Made by a program: the position numbers and the translations under genes. 64,000 bases of DNA from assembly GCF_014650555.1 (NCBI RefSeq), contig NZ_BMVE01000005.1, positions 434,001 to 498,000 on the forward strand, in the 5' to 3' direction. The notes under the pieces were generated by a model. The model had not been told where the DNA came from, searched no databases, and worked only from the letters and a program-made list of their open reading frames with translations. Of the stretch, positions 52,807-61,450 are shown one piece after another. The stretch comes from Streptomyces goshikiensis. Lineage in GTDB: Bacteria; Actinomycetota; Actinomycetes; Streptomycetales; Streptomycetaceae. Numbering within the stretch: position 1 is the stretch's first letter; each line of letters starts with the position of its first letter.

Positions 52807-55800
52807 TCAGACGAGGGCGGTGGCCTCCTCCAGGGTGAGGCCGCCGCCTTCGGCGTACGCGGCCTCGTACCCGGCATCGCCCAGCGCCGCCCGCGCCATC
52901 TCCTCGGCGCGGGCGGCGTCCGCGCGTTCGGTGCTGACCGGGAAGTGCGCGGGCGGCAGGTGGGCCCGGTACGCGCCGATCAGCCGGGCGGCGTCCCGCG
53001 GCCGCTCCGGGCCGCCGGGCGAGGCGAGCGAGACGGCCGCCGTCAGCAGGAACACGGCGGACAGCTGCGGGGCGACCATCACCGCGAGCGGATCGCGGGC
53101 GTCGGCCGAGGCCGCGCGGACCACCGCCAGGGCGTCCTCGTACTCGCCCTCCTCGTTGTCCAGCCAGGCCACCGTGGCCAGGAGGAACACGTCGAACACG
53201 GCGTACGCGCCGAAGGTGAACTCCTCGCGCAGCGCCGCCACCTGGGCGCGGGCCTCGGCGAACCGCCCGGTGCGGCCGAGGATGCCCGCGAGGAACATCC
53301 GGGCGGCGGGTGTGGCCTCGTTGCCGTAGCGCTCCACCCTGCCGAGGATCTCGCCCAGGATCTCCTCGGCCGCCTCCGTCTCCCCGGCCTCGGTGAGGGT
53401 CCCGGCCATCCGCACGCGGAGCACCGTCACCTGCGCCCTGGCGCCGAGGCGTTCGGCGTGCTCGATCGCCGCGCGGAAGTCCTGGGTGGCCAGGGCGTAC
53501 TCGCCGCGCTTCTCGCGTGCCTCGGCGCGGGCGGAGAGGGCCTCGGCGCAGCCCCAGTCGTCGCCGAGCTCACGGAAGAGGGCCAGGCTCTCCTCGGCGT
53601 CACGGGCCGCGTCGCCGGCCCAGTCGGCGCGGTTGGCCAGGATGTTGGCGCGCAGCTGGAGGGCGGAGGCGAGCTCCCAGCGGTAGCCGAGGGACCGGGC
53701 GGTCTCTACGCTCTCGTGCACGACGCGGCGGAGCAGCTCGGTGTCGCCGGAGATCATCACGGCGTAGACCCACAGGCCGGCCGGGGGCCGGCAGGTCTGC
53801 GGGAGGCCGGGCCGGTAGACGCTCGTCATGGCCGCGATCTGCTCGCGTATCTCCGGGGTGCTCCAGTCGGCGCTGTTCTGGTCGCGGGCGGCCAGCCGGA
53901 TCAGCTGGATGCCGCGCCAGCCCTCGGTGAGCAGTTCGCCGGAGTACGGCGGCGGCGCGTCGACGATCCGCTCCAGGACGGGTGCGGCGGGTGCGGCGGG
54001 CGGCGCGAAGGGGTCCGGGCCGAGCGGCGCGGCGGCCTCGGACCAGTGCCGGGACTCGGTGCGCAGGTCCTGCATGACCCAGTACCAGACCAGGGAGTGG
54101 ACCAGGCACAGCACCTCGTCGGCGTCGCGGAGCGCGACGGCTCGGCGCAGGGCGGTGCGGAGGTTCTCGTACTCGGTGGAGAGCAGTGCGGCGGCGGCGC
54201 GCTGGCCGTGGCCGCGCAGCGACGGCTCGGTGGTGCGGGCGAGTTCGCGGTAGTGGGTGAGGTGGCGCCGCTCGGTGTCGGCGCGGTCCCCGGCGGCCTC
54301 GGCCAGCCGTTCGGCGGCGTACTCGGCGACGGTCTCCAGCAGCCGGTAGCGCATCTCGTCGCCGCCCTGACCGGGGGCGGCGACGACGAGGGACTTGTCG
54401 ACGAGGGAGCCGAGGGTGTCGGCGACGTCCAGGACGTCGGTGGTGTCGGTGGCGTCGGCGCAGACGGCCTCGGCGGCGGCGAGGTCGCAGCCGCCGGCGA
54501 AGACGGACAGGCGCCGCAGAACGGTGCGTTCGGGCGCGTCCAGCAGCTCCCAGGACCAGTCGACGACGGCGCGCAGGGTCTGCTGGCGGGGCAGGACGGT
54601 CCGGGAGCCGCTGGTCAGGAGCCGGAAGCGGTCGTCGAGGCGGTCGGCGATCTGGCGCGGGGTCAGCAGCCGCAGCCGGGCCGCGGCCAGCTCGATGGCG
54701 AGCGGGAGACCGTCCAGACGCCGGCAGATCTCCGCGGCCGAGGCGGGGTCGTCGGCGGGGGTGAAGCCGGGGCGGGCGGCGGCCCCGCGGTCGGCCAGCA
54801 GCCGCAGCGCGACGGGGTCGGGCAGCGGCTCGACGGGCCGCAGGCTCTCGCCGGGGACGCCGAGGGGTTCGCGGCTGGTGGCGAGGATCCGGATGCCGGG
54901 GCAGCGCGCCAGGATCTCGGCGGCGAGTTCGGCGGCGGCGCCGACGACGTGCTCGCAGTTGTCCAGGAGCAGCAGGAGGCGGCGGCCCGCGCAGTGGTCG
55001 GCGAGCCGGTCGAGGGGGCCGTCGCCGGCCCGGCCGGTGAGCGCCCGCAGCTCCTCGGCGGCGGCGCCGCGCAGCTTGGTCTCCCGCGCCCCGAGCGCGG
55101 CGAGGACGGCGTCGGCGACGTCCTCCGGGTCGTCCACGGGCGCCAGCTCCACGAGCCACACCCCGTCGGGCCAGCGGGCGGGGTCCTGTGCCTCGGCGGC
55201 CTCCTGGGAGAGCCGGGTCTTCCCGGCCCCGCCGGGCCCGAGCAGCGTCACGAGCCGGGCCCGCGCGAGGTCCTCCCCGATGACGCGGATGTCGTCTTCG
55301 CGCCCGACGAAGGTGGTGAGGCGGGCCCGCAGGTTCCCGGGCGGCAGGCCCCGGCCGGGCGCGGCGCGGTCGGCGGTGCCGTCGGCCGCCGCGGCCGGCA
55401 GACCCGCGCCGGCCGAGTGGTCCGGGTGGGAGGGGTGGTCCGGGTGGGGCTCGGGGGCGGGCGCGGGGGCGGGCGCCGGGGCCGGGGCCGGGGTCAGGAG
55501 GGCGGCGTGCAGGGTGCGCAGGGCGGGGCCCGGGTCGGTGCCGAGCCGGCCGGCCAGCTCCCGGCGGAGCGCGTCGTAGGCGGCCAGCGCCTCCGCCGGG
55601 CGGCCGGTGTCGCGCAGGGCGCGGATGCGGAGGGCGTGGAGCGGCTCGTCCAGGGGGGCGGCCGCGCACAGCGCGGTCAGCTCCGGGAGCGCGGACTCCG
55701 CCTGCCCGAGGTCGAGGGCGGCGGCGAGCCGGCCCCGGCGCGCCTGTGACCGCAGCGCCTCCCACCGGGCGGACTCCGCCGCCCCGTCCGGCAGCGAGGC

Positions 55801-56196
55801 CAGCGCCGGCCCGCGCCACAGGGCGAGCCCCTCGTCGTACAGGGCTGCCGCCTCGGCCGGGTCGGTGGTCTCGGCGGCCGCCCGGGCGAGGCGTTCGAAG
55901 CGGTACAGGTCGATGTCCTCCCGGTCGGCTGCCAGGGCGTACCCGCTCTCCCCGGAGCCCACGGCCGCCTGCCCGAGCGCCCGCCGCAGCCGGGCCACCA
56001 GCGCTTGCAGCGCGGCCACGGCGTCCGCGGGCGGGTCGCCGTCCCATACGTCGGCGACGAGCGCGCGCACCGGCACCGCCCGCCCCGGCCGCAGCGCGAG
56101 CGCGGTCAGCAGCGCCCGCAGGCGTGCTCCGCCGACGGCGACGGGGGTGCCGTCGTCGCGGATGGCCTGGGTGGTGCCGAGAATCGTGTAGCGCAC
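52807..56196 (-). CDS. AfsR/SARP-family regulator with NB-ARC and TPR-like region
   Basis: A 1129-residue regulator. Residues 1-90 form an OmpR-type winged helix (RYTILGTTQAIRDDGTPVAVG through RALVADVWDGDPP), residues about 95-240 a bacterial transcriptional activation domain (IDLYRFERLARAAAE). A long Ala/Pro/Glu linker with a PAPA run follows, then an NB-ARC ATPase with P-loop LLGPGGAGKTRLSQ near residue 320 and LLLLDNCEHV, and finally helical repeats to the C-terminus. SARPs activate antibiotic clusters and bind 11-bp direct repeats; such repeats lie about 5.4 kb away in front of the convergent ABC exporter. Starts with GTG after a -10-like GAGAAT, likely leaderless. Confidence 0.94.
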   Translation of the reverse strand: MRYTILGTTQAIRDDGTPVAVGGARLRALLTALALRPGRAVPVRALVADVWDGDPPADAVAALQALVARLRRALGQAAVGSGESGYALAADREDIDLYRFERLARAAAETTDPAEAAALYDEGLALWRGPALASLPDGAAESARWEALRSQARRGRLAAALDLGQAESALPELTALCAAAPLDEPLHALRIRALRDTGRPAEALAAYDALRRELAGRLGTDPGPALRTLHAALLTPAPAPAPAPAPAPEPHPDHPSHPDHSAGAGLPAAAADGTADRAAPGRGLPPGNLRARLTTFVGREDDIRVIGEDLARARLVTLLGPGGAGKTRLSQEAAEAQDPARWPDGVWLVELAPVDDPEDVADAVLAALGARETKLRGAAAEELRALTGRAGDGPLDRLADHCAGRRLLLLLDNCEHVVGAAAELAAEILARCPGIRILATSREPLGVPGESLRPVEPLPDPVALRLLADRGAAARPGFTPADDPASAAEICRRLDGLPLAIELAAARLRLLTPRQIADRLDDRFRLLTSGSRTVLPRQQTLRAVVDWSWELLDAPERTVLRRLSVFAGGCDLAAAEAVCADATDTTDVLDVADTLGSLVDKSLVVAAPGQGGDEMRYRLLETVAEYAAERLAEAAGDRADTERRHLTHYRELARTTEPSLRGHGQRAAAALLSTEYENLRTALRRAVALRDADEVLCLVHSLVWYWVMQDLRTESRHWSEAAAPLGPDPFAPPAAPAAPVLERIVDAPPPYSGELLTEGWRGIQLIRLAARDQNSADWSTPEIREQIAAMTSVYRPGLPQTCRPPAGLWVYAVMISGDTELLRRVVHESVETARSLGYRWELASALQLRANILANRADWAGDAARDAEESLALFRELGDDWGCAEALSARAEAREKRGEYALATQDFRAAIEHAERLGARAQVTVLRVRMAGTLTEAGETEAAEEILGEILGRVERYGNEATPAARMFLAGILGRTGRFAEARAQVAALREEFTFGAYAVFDVFLLATVAWLDNEEGEYEDALAVVRAASADARDPLAVMVAPQLSAVFLLTAAVSLASPGGPERPRDAARLIGAYRAHLPPAHFPVSTERADAARAEEMARAALGDAGYEAAYAEGGGLTLEEATALV

Positions 56197-56202
56197 CGGC
56201 CC

Positions 56203-56208
56203 ATTCTC
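56203..56208 (-). promoter_or_regulatory. Candidate -10 element, leaderless SARP gene
   Basis: GAGAAT on the minus strand ends six bases before the GTG at 56196. Confidence 0.4.
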
Positions 56209-56243
56209 CCGGACCCGGGCCCCGGCCCGTCCGGAACGCGGGA

Positions 56244-56249
56244 TAGGTT
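56244..56249 (+). promoter_or_regulatory. Candidate -10 element, leaderless M50 gene
   Basis: TAGGTT lies six bases before the ATG at 56256, back to back with the SARP promoter candidate. Confidence 0.45.
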
Positions 56250-56255
56250 CGCCGC

Positions 56256-57059
56256 ATGGGTCATCAGGGCGGCCGCGGCGAGCGGCGTATCAGTGCGGTA
56301 TTCCTCGGCATCGTCGCGGTGATGGCGGTCACCGGCTGGGCGGTGTGGACGGACTACGCGGCCAGTCCGGGCCTCGCCGTGTTCCTCTTCGTGACCTCCG
56401 CGTGGATCGTCTCGCTCTGCCTGCACGAGTACGCGCACGCCCGCACCGCCCTGCACGGCGGCGACCTCACCGTCGGCGCCAAGGGCTACCTGACGCTGAA
56501 TCCGCTCAAGTACACGCACGCGCTGCTCAGCATCGTGCTGCCGGTGCTGTTCGTCATCATGGGCGGCATCGGCCTGCCCGGCGGGGCCGTGTACATCGAG
56601 CGCGACCGGATCGCGGGCCGCTGGAAGCACAGCCTCATCTCGGCGGCGGGCCCGCTGGCCAACGTCGCGTTCGCGATCGTGTGCACGGCCCCGTTCTGGC
56701 TGCACGCCCTGGACGGGGTGCCGGTGGCGTTCCGCTTCGCGCTGGCCTTCCTGGCCCTGCTCCAGGTCTCGGCGGCGATCTTGAACTTCCTGCCGGTGCC
56801 GGGCCTGGACGGCTACGGGATCATCGAGCCCTGGCTCTCGCACCGGGTGCGCCGCGAGCTGGCGCCGATCGCGCCGTTCGGGCTGATCGCCCTGTTCGCG
56901 ATGCTGTGGATCCCGGAGGTCAACCAGTTCTTCTTCGGCGTGGTGGACGGCGTGCTGTCCGCGCTGGGCGTGAACGAGCGGGCCGCCTACTGCGGCCAGG
57001 ACCTCTACCGCTTCTGGCAGGGCGGCGACTCGTTCTTCTGCGCCGCGCCGGTCGAGTAG
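56256..57059 (+). CDS. Site-2-protease (M50) family membrane metalloprotease
   Basis: A 267-residue protein with about six helices. The zinc-binding HExxH lies in a helix as CLHEYAHART (about residues 53-62), and the second motif NFLPVPGLDGYGI, with an Asp ligand, occurs near residue 180. No PDZ or CBS domain is attached. Such proteases cut membrane-bound anti-sigma factors or other single-pass proteins. Substrate unknown. The gene is divergent from the SARP regulator (59 bp) and convergent with a small membrane protein gene. Confidence 0.92.
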   Translation: MGHQGGRGERRISAVFLGIVAVMAVTGWAVWTDYAASPGLAVFLFVTSAWIVSLCLHEYAHARTALHGGDLTVGAKGYLTLNPLKYTHALLSIVLPVLFVIMGGIGLPGGAVYIERDRIAGRWKHSLISAAGPLANVAFAIVCTAPFWLHALDGVPVAFRFALAFLALLQVSAAILNFLPVPGLDGYGIIEPWLSHRVRRELAPIAPFGLIALFAMLWIPEVNQFFFGVVDGVLSALGVNERAAYCGQDLYRFWQGGDSFFCAAPVE

Positions 57060-57078
57060 CCGCGCCCGGCGAGATGCC

Positions 57079-57273
57079 CTAGACCGCCTGGCGGGTGTTC
57101 TCCGCGGCCTTGGCCGCCTTCGCCTTGCGCAGGTAGAACCAGGCCATGTTGGACGTGACGCCGGCCAGCAGCACCCACACGATCCCGAGGAAACTGCCCT
57201 CCACGAAGGCGACGACGGCCGCGGCCACGGACAGGGCGCAGACGACTACGGCGAACACGGCAAGGCGGGGCAT
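57079..57273 (-). CDS. Small two-helix membrane protein
   Basis: A 64-residue protein starting MPRLAVFAVVV, with two membrane helices (LAVFAVVVCALSVAAAVVAF and FLGIVWVLLAGVTSNMAWFYL) and a basic Lys/Ala-rich tail. The ATG at 57273 has GAGGAG eight bases upstream; a longer in-frame start at 57387 would add 38 hydrophilic residues but has no such site. No family recognised. Confidence 0.7.
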   Translation of the reverse strand: MPRLAVFAVVVCALSVAAAVVAFVEGSFLGIVWVLLAGVTSNMAWFYLRKAKAAKAAENTRQAV

Positions 57274-57491
57274 GGGGAACAGCTCCTCGGCGACACGGGA
57301 CGGGTAGAGCCCCTCCAGTGTCCCCCATGCCCCGCCGTGCTCCCGTAAAGGCACCCGGGCTCCCCCCTCCCGGCCCTTTTTCGCCATTTGCCTGATCTTC
57401 CGGCCGACGCGCCGCTACGGTCGCCGGACAGGACGACGGCCCGGCCCGCTCGGCCCGTTGTGGACGACGCCGGGCGTCTGGGGGGAGAGAC

Positions 57492-59666
57492 ATGCGGGAG
57501 ATCTCCAAGGGTGCGAACGTCAGCCTGACCGCCCTCAGTGAGGACGCCGGCTCGGTCGTGGTGAGCCTGGGCTGGAGCAGCGCTTCGGGGGCGGGCGACG
57601 CCGACGTCTCCGTCCTTCTCGTCGGCGAGGACGGCAAGGTCCGCAGCGAGAACGACTTCTACTTCTACAACAACCCCGCGGCCGCGGACGGCAGCGTGCA
57701 GCTGCTGGGCAAGACGCCGACCGAAAGCGGGGACGAGGACCGGATCGGGGTGGACCTGACCGCCGTCCCGGAGGAGGTGGCCCGGATCGTCGTGGCCGCC
57801 AGCCAGTACGGCGGCACCCGCTTCGGCGACCTGGACGGGCTGCGGATGACGGTCGCGGACAGGTCGGGCGAACCGCTGGTCGGGTTCTCGATCGACGACG
57901 CGAGCGTGGAGACGGCGTTCATCTTCGGCGAGCTGTACCGGCGCGGGGAGGAGTGGAAGTTCCGCGCGGTCGGGCAAGGCTACGAGACCGGTCTGGCGGG
58001 GCTGGCCACGGACTTCGGCATCGCCGTCGAGGAATCCGAGGAGCCGGAGCAGCCGGAGGCGGCAGCGGAACCGCCGGAGCCGGGCGGTGCCGTGGCGCCG
58101 CGGGCGGCGCAGACCACGACGGCGGGAACCCCCGGGCCCGCCGGGAGCCCGGCCGCGCCTCAGACGGCGCAGCCGGAGAGCGGAACCGCCGGGGGCCCGG
58201 CCGCGCCGGGGGCCGCGGAACCACAGGCGGCGACGGAGGGAACCGTCAGCCCGGCCGCACCGCAGGCGGCGCAGGCGACGGCGGAAGCCGCCGGCCCCGC
58301 CGCGCCCGCGGGGCGGCCGCCGGGCCCGGGCGCCGTCCCCGCCCAGGCGCGCGGGCCCCGGACGACGCGGAAGAAGGTGACGCTGCCCAAGGCGCCCGGG
58401 AAGTCGCTCGCCGAGAACGAGTCCTGGCGCCCGGCCCGGCTGTTCCCCGTCCCGTCGCTGAAGAGCGACAAGGAGCGGGAGGTGCGCGCCACCTCGGTGC
58501 TGTTGTCCGTCATGGCGCAGGTGCCGGAGTTCGGCCGCCGCCTCACCGCCGCGTTCGGCGCTCCCGCCGGGCGGATGCAGACCTTCACCGAGGTGTCCCT
58601 CCCCCACGGCGACACCCCGCGGCGCCCGGACGGGGTGATCCGGGTCGAGCGGGCCGGGAAGCTGTGGACAGCGCTGGTGGAGACGAAGACCAACGGGAAC
58701 CCGCTGCGGCCCGAGCAGGTGCAGCAGTACATGGACATCGCCGCCCGCCGCGGCTACGAGTCGGTGATCACGCTCTCCAACGACGTGGCCCTCGAAGGCA
58801 CCGCCATGGTGGACGTCAAGGTCGACGGGCGCCGCAAGCACAAGGTCGGCCTCTGGCACCTGTCCTGGGCCGAGGTGGCCCATCAGGCCCAGCTGCTGAT
58901 CCGGCACGAGGGCGTGGGCAACGCCGCGCACGCCTGGCTCCTGCAAGAGCTGCTGGCGTACCTCCAGCACGAGCAGTCGGGCTGCCACGGTTTCCAGAAC
59001 ATGGGCCCGGCCTGGGTCCCCGTCCGCAACGGCATCGAGGACGAGACCCTGTGCCTCGGGGATCCGCGCGCCACCGAGGTCGTCGAGAGCTGGGAGCGGC
59101 TGATCCGCCAGGTCTGTCTGCGGCTCGGCGGGGAGCTCGGCCAGAAGGCGCTGCCGGTGCAGCGGGTGCGGCGCGGCAGTGATCCGCTGAGCCGGCGCGC
59201 GGCGGCCGCGGAGCGGCTCTGCCTGGACGGCAGGCTCTCGGCGGAGCTGCGCGTCGAGGGGACGAGCAGTGTCATCGCGGTGACGGCCGACCTGCGGACG
59301 GCGAAGATCCGCACCTCGGTGGACGTGCCCGCGCCGGAGGGCTCGTATCCGCTGGTGACGGTGCGGCGGCTGGTGCGGCTGCTGGCCGAGGCCCCGGCGG
59401 ACCTGCACGTGGAGAGCCTCGTCGAGGGCGAGAACGGGCCGCGCGGGACGCTGGAGCGGCTGCGGCCCGAGCCCGGCGACCTGGTGCCGAGGAACGGGGC
59501 CGCCGTCACCGGGTTCCGGCTGACGCTGATCAAGGGCATGGGCAACAGCCGCGGCAACACTGAGTCCGGTTTCATCCGCAGCGTCGACGAGGCCGTGGAC
59601 CGGTTCCGGCAGGGGGTGGTGGCGCACCTCGGGCCCCTTGAGGCGCGTGCGGGCCGCCGCGGGTGA
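57492..59666 (+). CDS. TerD domain fused to a PD-(D/E)XK nuclease-like domain
   Basis: A 724-residue cytosolic protein. Residues 1-~180 are a TerD domain (MREISKGANVSLTAL, DADVSVLLVGEDGKVRSENDFYFYNNP, DRIGVDLTAVPEEVARIVVAAS), a calcium-binding stress-response module of the tellurite-resistance type. Residues ~181-305 are an Ala/Pro/Gly linker. From ~306 a separate domain follows, with PD(380)GVI, VE(397)TK(399) and Q(409)VQQY(413), the D...ExK and QxxxY layout of RecB-like PD-(D/E)XK nucleases. The remaining ~250 residues are unassigned. It has a GGGGGGAGA ribosome site and stands alone, convergent with the F420 reductase gene. A DNA-targeting stress or defence role is inferred. Confidence 0.85.
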   Translation: MREISKGANVSLTALSEDAGSVVVSLGWSSASGAGDADVSVLLVGEDGKVRSENDFYFYNNPAAADGSVQLLGKTPTESGDEDRIGVDLTAVPEEVARIVVAASQYGGTRFGDLDGLRMTVADRSGEPLVGFSIDDASVETAFIFGELYRRGEEWKFRAVGQGYETGLAGLATDFGIAVEESEEPEQPEAAAEPPEPGGAVAPRAAQTTTAGTPGPAGSPAAPQTAQPESGTAGGPAAPGAAEPQAATEGTVSPAAPQAAQATAEAAGPAAPAGRPPGPGAVPAQARGPRTTRKKVTLPKAPGKSLAENESWRPARLFPVPSLKSDKEREVRATSVLLSVMAQVPEFGRRLTAAFGAPAGRMQTFTEVSLPHGDTPRRPDGVIRVERAGKLWTALVETKTNGNPLRPEQVQQYMDIAARRGYESVITLSNDVALEGTAMVDVKVDGRRKHKVGLWHLSWAEVAHQAQLLIRHEGVGNAAHAWLLQELLAYLQHEQSGCHGFQNMGPAWVPVRNGIEDETLCLGDPRATEVVESWERLIRQVCLRLGGELGQKALPVQRVRRGSDPLSRRAAAAERLCLDGRLSAELRVEGTSSVIAVTADLRTAKIRTSVDVPAPEGSYPLVTVRRLVRLLAEAPADLHVESLVEGENGPRGTLERLRPEPGDLVPRNGAAVTGFRLTLIKGMGNSRGNTESGFIRSVDEAVDRFRQGVVAHLGPLEARAGRRG

Positions 59667-59681
59667 CTGCGGCGGCGGCCC
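59651..59681. terminator. Hairpin at the 3' end of the terD fusion gene
   Basis: GGGCCGCCGC and GCGGCGGCCC, 10-bp arms with an 11-base loop, overlapping the stop codon of the fusion gene and facing the convergent F420 reductase gene. Confidence 0.5.
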
Positions 59682-59693
59682 GGCCGTGGTGGC

Positions 59694-60413
59694 TCAGACG
59701 TCCGTGACGCGCAGGCCCGCGTGGGCCTTGTAGCGGCGGTTGGTGGAGATCAGGTTGGCGACGAGCGCCTCGACCTGGTGGGCGCCCCGGAGCCGGCCCG
59801 CGAACACGCCGCGCATGCCGGGGATGCGGGCGGTGAGGGCCTGGACGATGTCGGTGTCGGCGCGGGAGTCGCCGAGGACCATCACGTCGGTGTCGATCTC
59901 CTCGACCGTCTCGTCCTGGAGCAGGACGGCCGAGAGGTGGTGGAAGGCCGCGGTCACCCGGGAGTCGGGGAGCAGGGCCGCGGCCTGCTGGGCGGCGCTG
60001 CCCTCCTCGACCTGGAGGGCGTACGCGCCCTGCTTGTCGAAGCCCAGCGGGTTGACGCAGTCCACGACGAGCTTGCCCGCGAGGTCCTCGCGCAGCGCTT
60101 CGAGGGTCTTGGCGTGCCCCTCCCAGGGCACCGCGACGATCACGATGTCGCTGCGGCGGGCGCACTCCGCGTTGTCCGCGCCCTCCACGCCGAGGCCGAG
60201 TTCCTCGGCGGCGGTGCGCGCGCGGTCTGCGGCGCGCGAGCCGATGATCACCTTCTGGCCGGCCCGGGCGAACCGGTAGGCGAGGCCCCGGCCCTGGTCG
60301 CCGGTGCCGCCGAGGACGCCGACGACGAGGCCGGTGACGTCCGGGAGGTCCCACGGGTCCTTGACCGGCGGCTTCTGCGTCCCCGGTGCCTGCGTGCTGT
60401 CTGTGGAAGTCAT
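59694..60413 (-). CDS. npdG: NADPH-dependent F420 reductase
   Basis: A 239-residue Rossmann-fold protein. The nucleotide-binding loop is GVLGGTGDQGRGLAYRFARA followed by VIIGSR, where Ser-Arg fits an NADP phosphate site. Further motifs: DIVIVAVPWEGH, VVDCVNPLGF and AAFHHLSA. The family transfers hydride between NADPH and coenzyme F420, the deazaflavin cofactor common in Streptomyces. The start MTSTDSTQAPG has an Asp/Pro-rich extension of about 25 residues before the fold. Confidence 0.93.
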   Translation of the reverse strand: MTSTDSTQAPGTQKPPVKDPWDLPDVTGLVVGVLGGTGDQGRGLAYRFARAGQKVIIGSRAADRARTAAEELGLGVEGADNAECARRSDIVIVAVPWEGHAKTLEALREDLAGKLVVDCVNPLGFDKQGAYALQVEEGSAAQQAAALLPDSRVTAAFHHLSAVLLQDETVEEIDTDVMVLGDSRADTDIVQALTARIPGMRGVFAGRLRGAHQVEALVANLISTNRRYKAHAGLRVTDV

Positions 60414-60521
60414 GGGGGCGAGCGTACTGCCGAGTATGCGAAAGCCACACAGGTCCGCACGGTCGGGGCAACCGGCCCCGGAAGCCCTCCGGACGTCCCC
60501 CGGATGGTGCAGGATGCCGTC

Positions 60522-61127
60522 ATGGACGCCGTCAGGGTCGCGCTGCTGCGCGAGGTGCTCGCCGGTACGCGGTGGCCGGGTGCCGCCCGGCAGTTCGCCG
60601 GGGCGCTGCGGCGGTCGGTCGTACCGGCCGGCGGCGGTCTGCTGCTGGTGGGGACCGAGCGGTACGAGCCGTGGCACCTGGCCGCGCACCTGGTGGACGA
60701 AGCCGCCTGGTCGGGGCAGCCGGAGCTGGCGCCGACGCTGGTGCGGCATCACGTACGGCCGGGTGAGCCGCCGCACCTCTCGGTGGGGCTGGGCCGGCTG
60801 GCGGCGGCGCGGCGGGGTCAGACGCTGCTGGTGGTGGCGCCGGCGCAGCCCGGCGCGGGGCTGCTGGAGCGGGTGTGCGACGCCCGGCGGGCGGGGGCGA
60901 CCGTACTGTCCCTGGACGGCGGGGATCCGGATCTGGCGGCGCTCGCGCACGAGGGGCTGTCGGTGCCGGAGGGCGCCGCCGAGCTCGATCTGGACACGGT
61001 GCAGCACCTGGTCAGCGCGGCGGCGGGGGAGAACGGCCTGCCGGCGCAGCGCGGGCCCGTCCGGCTCCGGGACCGGCTGGCCCGGCTGGCCGATCAGCTG
61101 ACCGCGCCGCCGCCGAGCCGCTGGTAG
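60522..61127 (+). CDS. Conserved-looking protein of unknown function
   Basis: A 201-residue soluble protein, starting MDAVRVALLREVLAG; AGGA lies eight bases before this ATG, whereas an in-frame ATG 18 bases earlier lacks a site. The first half contains a hydrophobic beta-strand segment GGGLLLVGTERYEPWHLAAHL and later TLLVVAPAQPGAGLLERVCDARRAGATVLSLDGGDP, an alternating pattern like a Rossmann or SIS-type fold. I do not recognise the family and see no catalytic motif. It stands between convergent and divergent neighbours. Confidence 0.7.
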   Translation: MDAVRVALLREVLAGTRWPGAARQFAGALRRSVVPAGGGLLLVGTERYEPWHLAAHLVDEAAWSGQPELAPTLVRHHVRPGEPPHLSVGLGRLAAARRGQTLLVVAPAQPGAGLLERVCDARRAGATVLSLDGGDPDLAALAHEGLSVPEGAAELDLDTVQHLVSAAAGENGLPAQRGPVRLRDRLARLADQLTAPPPSRW

Positions 61128-61136
61128 GGCCGGCCG

Positions 61137-61379
61137 TCAGGGCGTGGTGCCCTCTTCCTCGGCGCCCTCGCGGGACTTGTCGTTCCACGCCGGGTCGTTC
61201 TGCCATTCGAGGTTCCGCTCCTGTGCGGTCTCCATGGCGTGGGCGGCCTCTTCAGGGGTGCCGTACGGTCCGAACCGGTCCTTGGCCGGGCATTCCGGGC
61301 CTTCCTCGACCTTGTGGTGGACCAGGCAGTAGTACCACTCGCCGGGTTTGCCCACCTGACGCTTCTTGAACAGGGCCAT
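61137..61379 (-). CDS. Small soluble protein of unknown function
   Basis: An 80-residue protein starting MALFKKRQVGKPGEWYYCLVHHKVEEGPECPAKDRFGPY, with two Cys and an aromatic-rich centre, then an acidic, Glu-rich tail. A GAGGACG ribosome site precedes the ATG at 61379. It resembles small Streptomyces hypothetical proteins; the CLVHHKVEEGPEC spacing could form a metal site. It is divergent from the map gene. Confidence 0.72.
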   Translation of the reverse strand: MALFKKRQVGKPGEWYYCLVHHKVEEGPECPAKDRFGPYGTPEEAAHAMETAQERNLEWQNDPAWNDKSREGAEEEGTTP

Positions 61380-61437
61380 CGTCCTCGGGTTCCTCTCGTT
61401 ACGGTCTCTGTCGCCAGCCTGCCCCATCACCGCTGGA

Positions 61438-61443
61438 TACACT
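61438..61443 (+). promoter_or_regulatory. Candidate -10 element, leaderless map gene
   Basis: TACACT lies seven bases before the map ATG at 61451. Confidence 0.45.
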
Positions 61444-61450
61444 CGTTCGC

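Noticed and set aside
52945..55749. 934-codon plus-strand frame opposite the SARP regulator
   Set aside because: Shadow; the minus strand has winged-helix, BTAD and NB-ARC motifs.
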